From Purshia tridentata (lineage: Eukaryota; Streptophyta; Magnoliopsida; Rosales; Rosaceae), in NCBI GenBank assembly GCA_003254885.1, contig QANT01004594.1, positions 1-64,000 of the forward strand: a DNA stretch of 64,000 bases, written 5' to 3'. Under the pieces are notes generated by a model. It had not been told where the DNA came from and made no database searches. It saw only the letters and a program-made list of their open reading frames with translations. The stretch's first letter is position 1, and the number at the start of each line of letters is the position of its first letter. Made by a program: the position numbers and the translations under genes. This document shows, piece by piece, positions 9,778-24,354 of the stretch.

Positions 9778-12700
9778 ATGACAACCCTAAGATCAAGCTT
9801 GCCGTCGAGGATTCGTCAACTTCTGTCCGCCGACGGTGCACTTGGACCGTCTATAAAACTCGACTCAGAGCCCGTAAGTCTCTCTCTTTCTCTCGCTCAT
9901 TTCATTTTAGTTTAATTTTACATTGATACTCTTATGTTGGATGGTTCAAATATCTTGTATATATGTTGTATTCTCTTATATTATAATGCTTTAATGACTA
10001 GGGTTTTATCAGGACTATTAGGGTTATTGATTGGAAAAAAAACCCCGTTAGGGTTTTTGACTTGTGAACTCCTTTTGATCCAAATACTTGGGAATATTAA
10101 GCAGAGGTTGTATTTGAGTCTCGTGAGTTTCATTTTTAGAATTGGGTTTGTGCTTAGGTTTCGTTAGTGGTAATGAAAGAATTAATGGGGTTTTTTCAAC
10201 CAAAAAAGAAGAAAGTTTAACGGGGTGTTTGGCTGGTGGTGCACAAGTTTCAATGCTCTTATCTTATGCTTGTATTGTAAAATTAGTCTGGTGGAGGGAT
10301 TGATTAATTGCTTGTTATTATTATTACTACTTTTTATAGTATGCAGAGAGAGTCTTAGTTCCAATATTGTACTTTTTTGAAGGTTGATATTTTATGAACA
10401 AGAAGTGCTTCATAAACTCTCTCTTTGTCTCTCCCCTCCCCCCCTTCAGTTTTAGATATTCTGATTTGGTCATGTATGATACTTTTTTACGTTCTAGAAA
10501 GCATGGATACATGTGTACGATACAAATATAGTATGATATGGATACAATAATACAACAATATTTGAAGATCGATGCTAAATGCCTGGGATATACTTACAAT
10601 TGAAGCTAATAATGCACAGTTGCGATTATTTTTGTTTCCGTGGTTATGCAGTGGAGTAGTTCAATCCAATTAAGTATTTTAATTTCATTATAGTTATAGC
10701 ATATGCTGTAATTGATTTGATTTACTATTGTATTGGAATAATATACTTGGGAATTAAATTGTAGCTTCAAGTGGTATTCTGTTGTTACACTAAGAGCAAG
10801 TATTCATACATGTTATTTATGTTCCCTAAATTTGGATTAACTTGTGAAGATTTGGATAAATGCAGAAGCTGTGTATTTTATGCATGTTTTGTAAGGATAT
10901 GGTGCCCTTAGATTTTCTTTTCTACATGTATATTTTGTTATGCGTCCCATTTGCACCCTGTCCCACCTGTGTGTATAAAGCTAGATGCTCATTGGGGGTC
11001 GATGGACTCTTGAAATTTTCATAACTGGAGCTTTTACTTTTCAAGGGTCATTAAAGCTCTTATGTGCAAGGCAGTTTTTGAACTGAAATTAATCCTTGCA
11101 CTTATCTTGGTTCCTCATAAAATTAAGGTTCAATTTCTCCTTATTATGTATAGGAAAGTATAAATAGTACTGTATTCTGGTGTAACAAATACCTTTACAC
11201 TTCTGGGAATTGCAAGTAATACATATTCTCTGGTACCAAGAAAATATTACAAAATGCAGTGCTGCTCTTTGTCCTAAGATCAAGAATTGTGTAAACTTTC
11301 ATCTTCTTGCGTGGTATTAGAACAATACTGTTTTCTGTATATTTTACCTCAATTTCCTTTATATGTATACACAGAAATAAGTTATGGGCAGTATGAATGA
11401 GAGTTCTGAAATGAGTGTATGAGGGATAAAATTAATTTTATCAATCTTTTGTAGTTTTCCTATACGTCTAGAGCACGATAAGGCTTTCTTTGATTTTCTT
11501 TTATTTATTTATTATGTTCGTATTATTTGCTCAATTAAGCTTCCTTCTTAGGGGAAGGAAGGCAAAGGTTCTGTGGTCTTTTGGTGTGTTGGCAGTGGTG
11601 TGGGTAATGTGGTGGGAGAGAAATAGAAGAATTTTCGAAGATTTAAGGGGGATAATGTGGAGTATTCCTGGGAAAAAGTTAGATTTTGGGTGTCTTTATG
11701 GTCCTCAGTCTCTCCAGCTTTTAGAGGCCTTTCGGTTTCTTTAATTTTGTTAGATTGGAAAGCTGCAGTTGGGTAGGGTGGTTTTGGAGTTGGGCTGGTG
11801 TTGTTTTGATGGTGCTGGCGTGTTTTCTTTCTTTACTGTGTTTTTTATCTTAGTAGTTTGTAGGTTAGTGGACATCTTGTTCACTGTTTGGTTTGTTAGT
11901 TCTGTTTGTCATTGTTAATGAAAGTTTGTTTCTTATAAAAAAAAAATAATTTAGCTTCCTTCTTGCACCAATTATTTTTAAGCTTGTAGTTGGGATTGGC
12001 TTATGTTTTCAGGGTAGGATTCAACTGATGTCAATCTCTAAAACTACGGATAGTTACCTGGCCATGATAATTGTTTTTGTTATATAGTATGCATTTGTTG
12101 TTAACCTGTGTGATGGCATTGGAGTAGTACGCAAAGATGAATATGTGCCTTTTAGGGTGTTGAAGTTTTGCATGTGGAGGAAGATTTATGTTGTCCTTTT
12201 TGAAGGATATTACTGATATCACTTATCACCTAATGTTGTATACATAGATTATGTTCCTTTTTAAGGTTGTCAAGTTTTGCATGTGGAAGAAGATTCATCC
12301 CGTCCTCTATTTGAAATTTTCTCACAATACATTTTCTTCCTTTCTGACCTATTTAATGTGCAACACCGATTGACTGCATTTCATTGGTTGCAGCCTCCTA
12401 AGATCAAAGCCTTTATCAATAAGGTGATACAGTGTCCATTACAAGATATAGCAATACCGCTTTCGGGTTTTCGATGGGAGTACAGTAAGGTGGTAGCATG
12501 CTGGTTCTGCTGCATGAAGTTTTTTATATGTTATTATTTTTTCATTCTTTCTCTTACATTCATTTGTTGCTTTGACTTCAGGGTAATTTTCACCATTGGA
12601 GGCCGCTTTTTCTGCATTTTGACACATATTTCAAGACATACTTGTCTTGTAGAAATGACTTACTCTTGTCAGATAAAATCTCAGAAGATGATAGTCCTTT

Positions 12701-15700
12701 TCCAAAGCATGCAGTGCTACAAATTTTGAGAGTGATGCAAACAATTTTAGAGAATTGTCATAACAAGAGTTCATTTGATGGCTTAGAGGTACGTTGCTGT
12801 CGGAGTAAGGAAGTTTGTGTTTTATCACAGTGGCCTGTTGGGAAACAAGATATCTGCAGTTGCTTTTTAAGCCAATGATTTTAGCTTCAGGTGCTATTAT
12901 TTTGTGCATGTTTCTTCTTAATGTATTTTTATTTTCTCTCCTTTTCAGCATTTCAAGCTCCTACTTGCATCAACAGATCCTGAGGTGCTTATAGCTACAT
13001 TAGAAACACTTTCTGCACTTGTGAAAATAAATCCCTCCAAGCTGCATGTAAGCGGAAAGATGATTGGTTGTGGTTCTGTAAACAGCTATCTCCTGTCTTT
13101 GGCACAGGGCTGGGGAAGCAAGGAAGAGGGGTTGGGTTTATATTCATGTGTAATGGCAAATGAGACTACCCAAGATGATGGGCTAAATTTGTTCCCTTCT
13201 GATGCAGAAAATATTTCTGACAAGTCTCAGTACCGGATAGGTTCTACGCTCTATTTTGCATTGCCTGGCGATTCCCAAAGTACAGAAGAGAGCAGTAGAA
13301 ATGTAAATAATTCTTCCAGTGGGGGGGTTATAGAAATGCCAGATCTGCATTTGCAGAAGGAGGATGATTTAAGGCTGATGAAACAGTGTATAGAGGATTA
13401 CAGGGTACCTCCTGAGCTTCGGTTCTCACTGCTGACAAGAATCAGATATGCGCGTGCCTTCCGTTCCCCAAGAATATGCAGGCTGTACAGCAGGATTTGC
13501 CTTCTTTCATTTATTGTGCTCGTTCAGTCTAGTGATGCTCAGGATGAACTTGTGTCATTCTTTGCTAATGAGCCAGAGTATACAAATGAATTAATCAGAA
13601 TCGTTCGGTCTGAAGAATCAGTTTCTGGAACCATCAGAACGCATGCAATGCTTGCCTTGGGAGCTCAATTAGCTGCATATTCAGCATCTCATGAGCGGGC
13701 ACGAATCTTGAGTGGGTCTAGTATCAGTTTTGCAGGAGGGAATCGTATGATTCTCCTGAATGTGCTCCAGAGAGCTGTTTTGTCATTAAAAAACTCCAAT
13801 GATCCTACTTCTCTTGCTTTTGTCGAAGCCCTTCTTCAGTTCTATTTGCTCCATGTGGTTTCGTCATCGACCACAGGGAGTAATATTAGAGGGTCAGGCA
13901 TGGTTCCAACATTCTTGCCTCTTTTGGAGGATTCTGATCCTTTGCACTTGCATCTAGTATGTTTTGCTGTCAAAACTCTTCAAAAACTCATGGATTACAG
14001 TAGTTCAGCTGTGTCTCTTTTTAAGGAGTTGGGGGGAGTTGAAATTTTGGCTCAAAGACTACAGATAGAGGTACATAGAGTTATTGGTTTGACGGGTGAT
14101 AATGATAATTCAATGGTAATTGGTGAAAGTTCAAGATACAGTGATGACCAGTTGTACTCACAAAAGAGGCTCATTAAAGCTTCATTGAAGGCACTTGGAT
14201 CTGCTACATATGCTGCTGGGAATTCTTCCAGATCTCAACACTCCCATGACAGTTCTTTACCTGCAACTCTTTCGCTTATATTTGGGAATGTTGAAAAATT
14301 TGGCGGTGACATTTATTACTCTGCTGTGACTGTTTTGAGTGAAACTATCCACAAAGACCCAACTTGTTTTTCTGCTTTGCATGATATGGGTCTTCCAGAT
14401 GCATTTATATCTTCAGTTGTAGCTGGAGTTCTTCCATCTGCAAAGGCTCTTACTTGTGTACCTAACGGTCTTGGTGCAATTTGTCTTAATGCCAAAGGGT
14501 TGGAGGCTGTGAAGGAAAGTTCAGCGTTACGCTTTCTTGTTGACATCTTCACCAGCAAGAAGTATGTTGTAGCGATGAATGAAGCTATTGTTCCTTTAGC
14601 AAATGCAGTGGAAGAGCTTTTGCGCCATGTATCTTCGTTAAGAAGCACTGGTGTTGATATTATTATTGAAATTGTTGATAAAATTGCTTCTTTCACTGAT
14701 AGCAACAGTGCAGGGCCAGCAGGAAAGGCCAGTGGTAGTACTGCTATGGAGATGGATTCTGATGACAAAGAAAACGAAGGTCATTGCTGTCTGGTTGGTG
14801 CTGTAGATTCAGCTGCAGACGTGATCAGTCATGAGCAGTTCGTTCAATTATCCATCTTTCATTTGATGGTACTTGTTCACAGAACAATGGAGAATTCAGA
14901 AACATGCCGATTATTTGTTGAGAAGTCGGGAATTGATGCTTTACTGAAGCTTCTATTACAGCCTACTATTGTACAATCTTCTGATGGAATGTCTATTGCT
15001 TTGCACAGTACCATGGTTTTTAAGGGTTTTACTCAACATCACTCTGCTGCACTTGCTCGTGCATTTTGCTCCTCCCTCAGGGACCACCTGAAGAAAGCTT
15101 TGTCTGCATTTGAAGTTGTTTCAGGGTCCTTTCTGTTGGAACCTAGGATGACCTCGGACGGTGGAATCTTTCCCTTCTTGTTCCTGATTGAGTTTCTTTT
15201 ATTTATTGCTGCCTCAAAAGACAACCGCTGGGTAACTGCATTGCTTACTGAATTTGGAAATGGTAGCAAGGATGTTCTGGAAGATATAGGGCGTGTCCAT
15301 CGCGAAGTTTTGTGGCAGATTGCTCTTTTAGAAGATACCAAGTCTGAGATGGAGGATGACAGTGCTGGTTCTACCACTGAGTCACAACAGTCAGAAATGA
15401 ATACAAGTGAAACTGAAGAGCAAAGGTTTAACTCTTTTAGGCAATTCCTTGATCCATTGCTGAGAAGAAGGACATCTGGATGGAGCATTGAATCCCAGTT
15501 TCTTGACCTTATAAGCCTATATCGTGACCTTGGTCGCGCCACTGGTTCTCAACAAAGAACAAATTCTGATGCTCCTTCAAATCTGCGTATTGGATCCAGT
15601 CATCAATTCCCTCATTCTGGGTTTTCAGATGCTGTTGGTCCTCTTAATCGAAAGGAGTATGACCAGCAGAGGTCTTATTATACTTCTTGCTGTGATATGG

Positions 15701-18700
15701 TTAGATCACTTTCTTTTCACATTACCCATCTGTTTCAAGAGCTGGGGAAGGTAATGTTGCTACCTTCTCGTCGACGAGATGATATTGTGAATGTTTCCCC
15801 TTCTGCAAAATCAGTGGCTTCTACTTTTGCATCCATTGCATTGGATCACATGAATTTTGGTGGGCATGTACATTCTTCTGGATCAGAGGCTTCCATATCG
15901 ACAAAATGTCGTTACTTTGGTAAAGTTATTGATTTCATTGATGTCAGTCTGCTGGAGAGACCGGATTCATGTAATACTGTTTTGCTAAATTGCTTATATG
16001 GACATGGAGTTGTCCAGTCAGTTTTGACGACATTTGAAGCTACTAGTCAATTGCTCTTCACGGTTAACAGGGCTCCTGCATCTCCCATGGAAACTGATGA
16101 TGGGAATTCAAAGCAGGATGAAAGGGAAGATACTGACCATTCGTGGATTTATGGCCCTTTAGCTAGCTATGGTAAACTTATGGACCATCTGGTAACATCT
16201 TCTTTCATATTATCTCCCTTTACAAAACATTTGCTAGCACAACCCCTGGTGAATGGAAATATTCCTTTTCCACGTGATGCTGAGACTTTTGTAAAGGTCC
16301 TTCAATCCATGGTGCTGAAGGCAGTGCTTCCTGTTTGGACTCATCCTCAATTTGTTGATTGTAGTTGTGATTTCATTACTACAGTTATTTCTATAATCAG
16401 GCACATATACTCTGGGGTTGAAGTGAAGAATGTTGGTAGCAACTCCAGTGCCCGTATTACTGGCCCCCCTCCTAATGAGACAGCTATTTCAAGCATTGTA
16501 GAGATGGGATTTTCCAGGTCTAGGGCAGAAGAAGCTCTGAGGCAAGTTGCATCAAATAGTGTGGAGTTGGCAATGGAATGGTTATTCTCTCATCCAGAGG
16601 ATATTCAAGAAGATGATGAACTTGCCCGTGCACTTGCCATGTCTTTGGGTAATTCTGAATCAGACACCAAGGAAGCTAGTGAAAATGACAATGCTCGGCA
16701 GTTTGAAGAAGAGCTGGTCCAGCTTCCTCCTGTTGATGAGCTGTTATCTACATGCACAAAGCTTTTGCAGATGAAGGAACCTCTAGCTTTTCCAGTTCGA
16801 GACCTGCTTGTGATGATATGCTCCCAAAATGATGGTCAATATAGGCCTAGTATCATCTCTTTCATTGTTGATCGGGTAAAAGAGTGTAGTTTGATTTCTG
16901 ACAGTGGAAACAGTACCTTGCTATCTGCTCTTTTTCATGTTCTTGCTTTAATTCTTCACGAAGATGCAGTTGCGCGAGAAATTGCCTCGAAGAATGGTCT
17001 TATGAAAGTTGTGTCCGATCTACTTTCCCAATGGGATTCTGGTTTGGTTGGCAGTGAGAAACGTGAGGTTCCAAAGTGGGTAACAACAGCTTTTCTTGCT
17101 ATCGACCGGCTGTTGCAGGTGGATCAAAAAGTGAATTCTGAAATTGCAGAGCAGTTGAAGAGGGATGTTGTCAGCAGCCAGCAAACATCAATTAGCATTG
17201 ATGAGGACAAACAAAATAAATTGCAGTCTGCATTGGGATTATCTTCAAAGCATATAGATATTAAAGATCAGAAGAGGCTTATTGAGATTGCTTGTGCTTG
17301 TATCAGGAACCAACTTCCTTCTGAAACGATGCATGCAGTTCTGCAGCTTTGCTCTACTCTCACAAGAACTCATACTGCTGCTGTTAGTTTTTTTGATGCT
17401 GGGGGATTAAGTTTACTGCTTTCTTTGCCAACAAGCAGTCTCTTTCCTGGGTTTGACAATATTGCTGCTACCATTATCCGTCATGTTCTTGAAGATCCTC
17501 AAACTCTTCAGCAGGCAATGGAATTTGAGATAAGGCACAACCTTGTGGCTGCTGCCAACAGGCATTCAAATGGAAGGGTTTCTCCCCGCAATTTTCTATC
17601 AAGTTTAAGTTCTGCTATTTCCCGGGATCCTGTGATATTCATGCGTGCTGCCCAGTCTATTTGTCAGGTTGAGATGGTTGGTGAAAGGCCTTACATTGTC
17701 TTGCTGAAAGATCGTGACAAAGATAGAGGCAAAGAAAAGGAAAAAGAGAAGGATAAATCTTTGGATAAAGACAAAACACTGATGACTGATGGGAAAGCTT
17801 CTGTTGGTAATATAAATTCAGTAGCTTCTGGGAACGGACATGGCAAGGTTCATGATTCAAATTCCAAGAGTGCAAAAGTTCATCGGAAATATCCCCAGAG
17901 TTTTGTGAGTGTAATTGAGCTTCTTTTAGATTCTGTGTGTACTTATGTACCTCCTTCCAAAGATAATCTTGTTGTGGATGTGCTTCATGATACACGCTCA
18001 TTAACTGACATGGACATTGATGTTGCTGCTATTAAAGGAAAAGGAAAAGCTGTTGCCTCAGTGTCAGAAGATAAGGAAGTTGGTACACAAGAAGCTCCTG
18101 CATCTCTTGCAAAGGTTGTTTTTGTTTTGAAGCTTTTGACAGAGATTTTATTGATGTATGCTTCATCTGCTCATGTTCTACTTCGGAAAGATGCTGAAAT
18201 TAGCAGTTTCAGGGCCCTTAATCAAAAGGGTCCTACTGCTGTATGCACTGGTGGAATATTTCACCATGTTCTTCATAAGTTTCTTCCATATTCACGAAGT
18301 GCAAAAAAGGAAAAGAAAGCGGATGGTGATTGGAGGCACAAATTAGCAAGCAGGGCTAGCCAATTTTTGGTGGCTTCATGTGTTCGTTCTTCCGAGGCAA
18401 GGAGGAGGGTTTTTACAGAGATCAGTATTATTTTTAATGACTTTGTTGACTCATGCAATGGTTTCCGGCCACCTGATAATGACATACAAGCTTTTTCTGA
18501 TTTGCTTAATGATGTTTTGGCTGCTCGTACGCCTACTGGTTCGTACATCTCTGCAGAAGCTGCTGCCACTTTTATAGATGTTGGTCTGGTCGGATCATTG
18601 ACTCGCTCTCTCCAAGTGCTGGACCTGGACCATGCTGACTCACCTAAAGTTGTTACAGGTATTATCAAAGCACTTGAGTTGGTAACCAAAGAACATGTCC

Positions 18701-21700
18701 ATTCTGCTGACTCAAATGCTGCTAAGGGTGACAATTCCACAAAAACTCCAGATCATAATCAATCTGGAAGGGCTGATAATATTGGTGACAGATCTCAGTC
18801 CATGGAAACGCCATCGCAGTCCCACCATGATTCTGCTCCAGCTGAGCACATTGAGTCTTATAATGCTGTCCAATCTTTTGGTGGTTCCGAGGCTGTCACA
18901 GATGATATGGAACATGACCAAGATCTTGATGGAGGTTTTGCTCCTACTAATGAAGATGATTATATGCATGAAACCCCGGAGGATACAAGGGGTCTTGAAA
19001 ATGGCATTGATACTATGGGTATAAGGTTTGAAATTCAGCCTCATGAACAAGAAAATCTTGACGACGACGACGACGATGAAGATATGTCTGAGGATGATGG
19101 AGATGAAGTGGATGATGATGAAGATGAGGATGATGAGGAACATAATGATCTAGAAGATGAAGTCCATCACCTGCCACATCCTGACACTGATCAAGATGAT
19201 CATGAAATTGATGATGATGAGTTTGATGAGGAAGTATTAGAGGAAGATGATGAAGATGAGGAGGATGAGGAGGATGGAGTTATATTGAGGCTGGAGGAAG
19301 GCATAAATGGGATTAATGTATTTGACCATATTGAGGTTTTTGGTAGAGATCATGGTTTTCCTAATGACACGCTTCATGTGATGCCGGTTGAAGTTTTTGG
19401 TTCTAGACGTCAAGGTCGCACTACTTCTATTTACAGTCTTTTGGGTAGAACTGGTGAGAATGCCACTCCATCAAGGCATCCTCTTCTGGTTGGACCTTTG
19501 TCGCTGCATTCAGGCCCTCCTAGGCAATCCGGTAAATGTCTTTAAATGCTTTTGATGTGTGTTAACTGTTATTTGATATACTATTTTGTTCTTTTCTCTG
19601 ATGGTGGGTTCCTGACTTACAGAGAATGCCCGTGATGCAGTATTACCAGATAGAAACTCAGAGATCACCTCATCAAGATTGGATAATATTTTCCGATCAC
19701 TGAGAAATGGGCGCCATGGGCACCGTCTGAACTTGTGGATGGATGATAACCTGCAAGGTGGTGGATCAAATGCAGGTGTAGTGCCACAAGGGCTGGAGGA
19801 CTTGCTTGTGTCCCAATTGAGGCGACCAACACCTGAAAAGACTTCTGGAGAGAATACAACATCAGTGGATTCTCAGAACAAACATGAAGTTGTAGAGTTA
19901 CAAGAATCGGAAGCAGGTGTAAGGCCTGAAATGCCTGTTGAAAACAATGTCAATATTGAAAGTGGTAATATGCCTCCTTCAGATACAATTGATAACTCTG
20001 GAAATGCTGAGTTGAGACCACCTACAGTAAGTGAATCCTTACAAGCAATGGACATGTCTAGCATGCATCCGCAGTCTGTTGAGATGCAGTTTGAACACAA
20101 TGATGCAGCTGTGCGGGATGTAGAAGCTGTGAGCCAAGAAAGTGGTGGAAGTGGAGCAACTTTAGGGGAGAGCCTTCGTAGCCTTGATGTTGAAATTGGG
20201 AGTGCTGATGGTCATGACGATGGTGCAGAGAGGCAAGGTTCTGCCGATAGAATGCCACTGGGGGACTCACAGGCAGCTCGGGCAAGAAGAACAAATGTAT
20301 CTTTTGGGAATTCTGCCACTGTCAATGCAAGAGATGTTTCGCTACATAGTGTAACTGAAGTTTCAGAAAATTCTAGCCGGGAAGCAGATCAGGAGGGTCC
20401 AGCAGCAGAACAACAACTTAACAGTGATGCTGGTTCTGGGGCAATTGATCCTGCTTTCTTGGATGCTCTTCCTGAGGAGTTGCGAGCTGAAGTTCTCTCA
20501 GCACAACAGGGTCAAGCAGCTCCAGAGTCGAATGCTGAGCCGCAAAATGCTGGAGATATTGATCCAGAATTCCTTGCTGCCCTACCCCCGGATATCAGAG
20601 CAGAAGTTTTAGCTCAACAGCAAGCTCAAAGGCTACATCAATCTCAGGAACTGGAAGGCCAACCCGTTGAAATGGACACAGTCTCAATAATTGCAACATT
20701 TCCTTCAGATTTGCGTGAAGAGGTGTGTTATGGTTTATTATGCTGTAGTAAATTTATAATGAAATTTGTAATTCAAGCCTTAATAGTTTTTTTTTTTTTG
20801 TTTTTTCTGGTCAGGTTCTCTTAACTTCATCTGATGCCATACTTGCCAATCTAACACCTGCTCTAGTTGCGGAGGCAAACATGTTGCGTGAAAGATTTGC
20901 CCATCGTTATAATCGTACCCTATTTGGCATGTACCCTAGAAACCGTAGGGGTGAGACTTCAAGACCCGGTGAAGGGATTGGATCCAGCTTGGAAAGAATT
21001 GGGGGAAGTATTGCCTCACGTAGGTCTATTGGTGCTAAGGTAGTTGAAGCTGAGGGAGCTCCTTTAGTCGACACGGAGGCTCTGCATGCAATGATTCGGG
21101 TGCTTCGCATTTTTCAGGTAGCATATGAGTGTTAGTTTTGTCCTTATTTCCTTTTTTTAATTTTTTTTTCTGGCATCTGATTTATGTCTTTTGCAGCCTC
21201 TGTATAAAGGTCAGCTGCAGAAGCTTCTGCTGAATTTGTGTGCTCATAATGAAACTCGAAATTCTCTTGTAAAAATTCTCATGGACATTCTAATGCTTGA
21301 TACAAGAAAGTCTATTACTCATGAAACTGCTGCTGCTCACTCGTATCGGCTTTATGCACAGAGTAATGCAATGTATTCACGCTCCCAATGTGGTAAGATC
21401 TCCTATATGATGTATATGTTTGAGAAGTCTGTTAGGTTTCCGTTATTAATGTTAGCGCATCAAGTGGCATTCAGGAATGAAATTGAGTTTTGTTGGAAAT
21501 TTTCTTGAGGATGTAGCTGTAGTAATGATTGATGAGATTGGTAGTCAGAATGTTATATGACACTCAAGATGGTATATTGGCATAGGATAGTGGAGATGGG
21601 GACTGGTGGGTTTCTTTTGCTTGAATTGGGTAGACTTTTTTTTTTCCCCAATAAAATGATATCCATAATGTCATGTTTGGGTAAAATTTTGATCTTGAGC

Positions 21701-24318
21701 AGTTATTTTTTAGTTTGTTGCCCTAGTTAAGAACTTTTGGTTTCATTTAATATTGGTTGAAGGTATATTATTTACGTATTGCAAATCTTGGTTGTATTGT
21801 TAGCATTATAGATTATAATAACAATATTATTATATTACTACTACTGTTATTAACTTATTACTACCCCTCCATCCCAAATTGGTCTTGTATTCCATTTTGG
21901 GTTTCCCCATGTGTTCATTGGGATCATTGCTTTTCTATGCAGTAGAAAAAACTAGCTGACTACTATAAAAACTTATCATTTAATATGTAGGGCCGTACCT
22001 TAGTGGCTAATATAGTTACTGGGTTCTAACATATTGCCATTTACTCTATAGGCGTTCCTCCGTTGGTATCTCGGCGAATTCTTGAAACTCTGACTTATTT
22101 GGCTCGACATCATCCTAATGTGGCAAAGATTTTGCTTCACCTTAGGCTGCCTCAGTCTGCCCTGCAAGAACCAGAGAATACTGATCAGACACGTGGCAAA
22201 GCTGTGATGGTTGTTGAGGATAATGGACCAAATAATAATCATGAGGAAGGGTATCTATCCATTGCTTTGCTTTTGAGCCTCTTGAATCAACCCCTTTATT
22301 TGATAAGAAGTATAGCTCATCTTGAGCAGGTGAGAATCCACACAACTTTAAATTGGTCTTCTGTGGTGGCTTCTTATTTTCTCTGTAACACTCATCACCA
22401 TATCTTTTTTACAGCTTCTCAATTTATTGGAGGTCATCATTGATAATGCTGAAAGCAAGTCATCTGACAAATCTGGGGTTGGGGTTTCTGTTTCTGAACA
22501 ACCATCTGTTCCTCAAATTTCGACATCAGATGCTGAGATGAATACAGAATCTGGTGGCACTTCTGTAGTGGTCGGTACACCAAATAAGGTTGCTCATTCC
22601 TCCAAACCCATGACATCTGGTGTAGATAACAAATGCGATAGTGGAAGTGTTCTGCGTAACCTGCCGCAAGCAGAACTTCGCCTTCTATGCTCATTGCTTG
22701 CACGAGAAGGGTATGAATATTAAATTTCTGTTTTTCTGGCAGCTTAATCATTTAATTCGTAAAACCTTTTTTATTTTATTTTTATAATTGTACTTTTATC
22801 ATGATTAAGACTACTTCTCCAAAGATAGTGGTGTCTTATCACTGTCACTCTTTATTGATTACTATGTTATAGGCTCACAGCTGCTTCTGTGAAATTTTAG
22901 TCATATGTATCTTGGGGGTTTGACATTTTATATATTCAACCCAGACTGTCAGATAATGCGTACACTCTTGTAGCGGAGGTAATGAAGAAGTTGGTGGCAA
23001 TTGTGCCCACCCATTGTAGCCTGTTTATTACTGAGCTCGCAGATGCTGTTAGAAATTTGACTAGATCTGCTATGGATGAGTTGCACAAGTTTGGTGAAGC
23101 AGTCAAAGCACTCCTAAGTACCACGTCTTCTGACGGAGCTGCTATTTTAAGAGTTCTTCAGGCATTAAGCTCCCTTGTTGCCTCACTAATTGAGAAAGAG
23201 AAGGATCCACAGATTATTGCAGACAAGGAGCATACTGCTTCTCTTTCTCAGGTTTGGGAAATCAATGCAGCTTTGGAGCCTTTGTGGCTGGAGTTGAGCT
23301 CTTGCATAAGTAAGATAGAGAGCTATTCTGATTCTGCCCCTGATTTGTTAACTTCATATAGAGCTTCCACATCTAAACCATCTGGTGTAATTCCTCCGCT
23401 GCCTGCTGGCACTCAGAACATCTTGCCATACATAGAATCTTTCTTTGTGGTGTGTGAGAAATTACATCCTGGGCGAGGCCCTAGTAATGACTTTGGTGTT
23501 GCTGCCGTATCTGAGGTCGAAGATGCCAGTACATCTGCTAGCCAGCAGAAAACCTCAGGTCCCTCTTTGAAAGTTGATGAAAAGCAGGTTGCTTTTTTAA
23601 AGTTCTCGGAGAAACATCGGAAATTGCTGAATGCTTTCATCCGTCAAAATCCTGGTTTGCTAGAGAAGTCTTTCTCACTTATGCTGAAGGTACCCCGGTT
23701 CATTGATTTTGACAACAAGCGTGCTCACTTCAGATCAAAAATAAAGCATCAACATGATCATCATCACAGTCCTCTAAGAATTTCTGTAAGAAGAGCATAC
23801 ATTCTTGAAGATTCATATAACCAGCTTCGCATGCGATCAACTCAAGATTTGAAGGGGAGATTGACAGTTCACTTTCAAGGAGAGGAAGGTATTGATGCAG
23901 GTGGACTTACAAGGGAGTGGTATCAGTTGTTGTCCAGGGTTATTTTTGACAAGGGTGCACTTCTATTTACAACAGTGGGCAATGAATCAACATTTCAGCC
24001 AAATCCGAACTCTGTTTACCAAACAGAACATCTTTCATATTTCAAGTTTGTTGGGCGAGTGGTGAGTACTAGAGTTTTTTAGTTTCTTTTGTTAGATTGA
24101 GTTGACTTTGCCAGAAGTTCATTCTGCAATATGCTTTTCTACAGGTTGGTAAAGCACTTTTTGATGGTCAATTATTGGATGTCCATTTTACTCGATCTTT
24201 CTACAAGCATATTTTGGGGGCTAAGGTCACTTATCATGATATTGAGGCCATTGATCCTGATTACTTTAAAAACCTCAAGTGGATGCTTGAGGTATGTAGA
24301 ATGCTAGCAACTTTCCTG

Positions 24319-24354
<36 letters not shown>

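Noticed and set aside
11490-11744. Possible small gene in UPL intron 1
   Set aside because: It is the end of LINE ORF2, bounded by target duplications and a poly(A) tail.
14316-15542. Long minus-strand frames opposite the UPL giant exon
   Set aside because: They are shadows of a strongly coding exon on the other strand and show no domain of their own.
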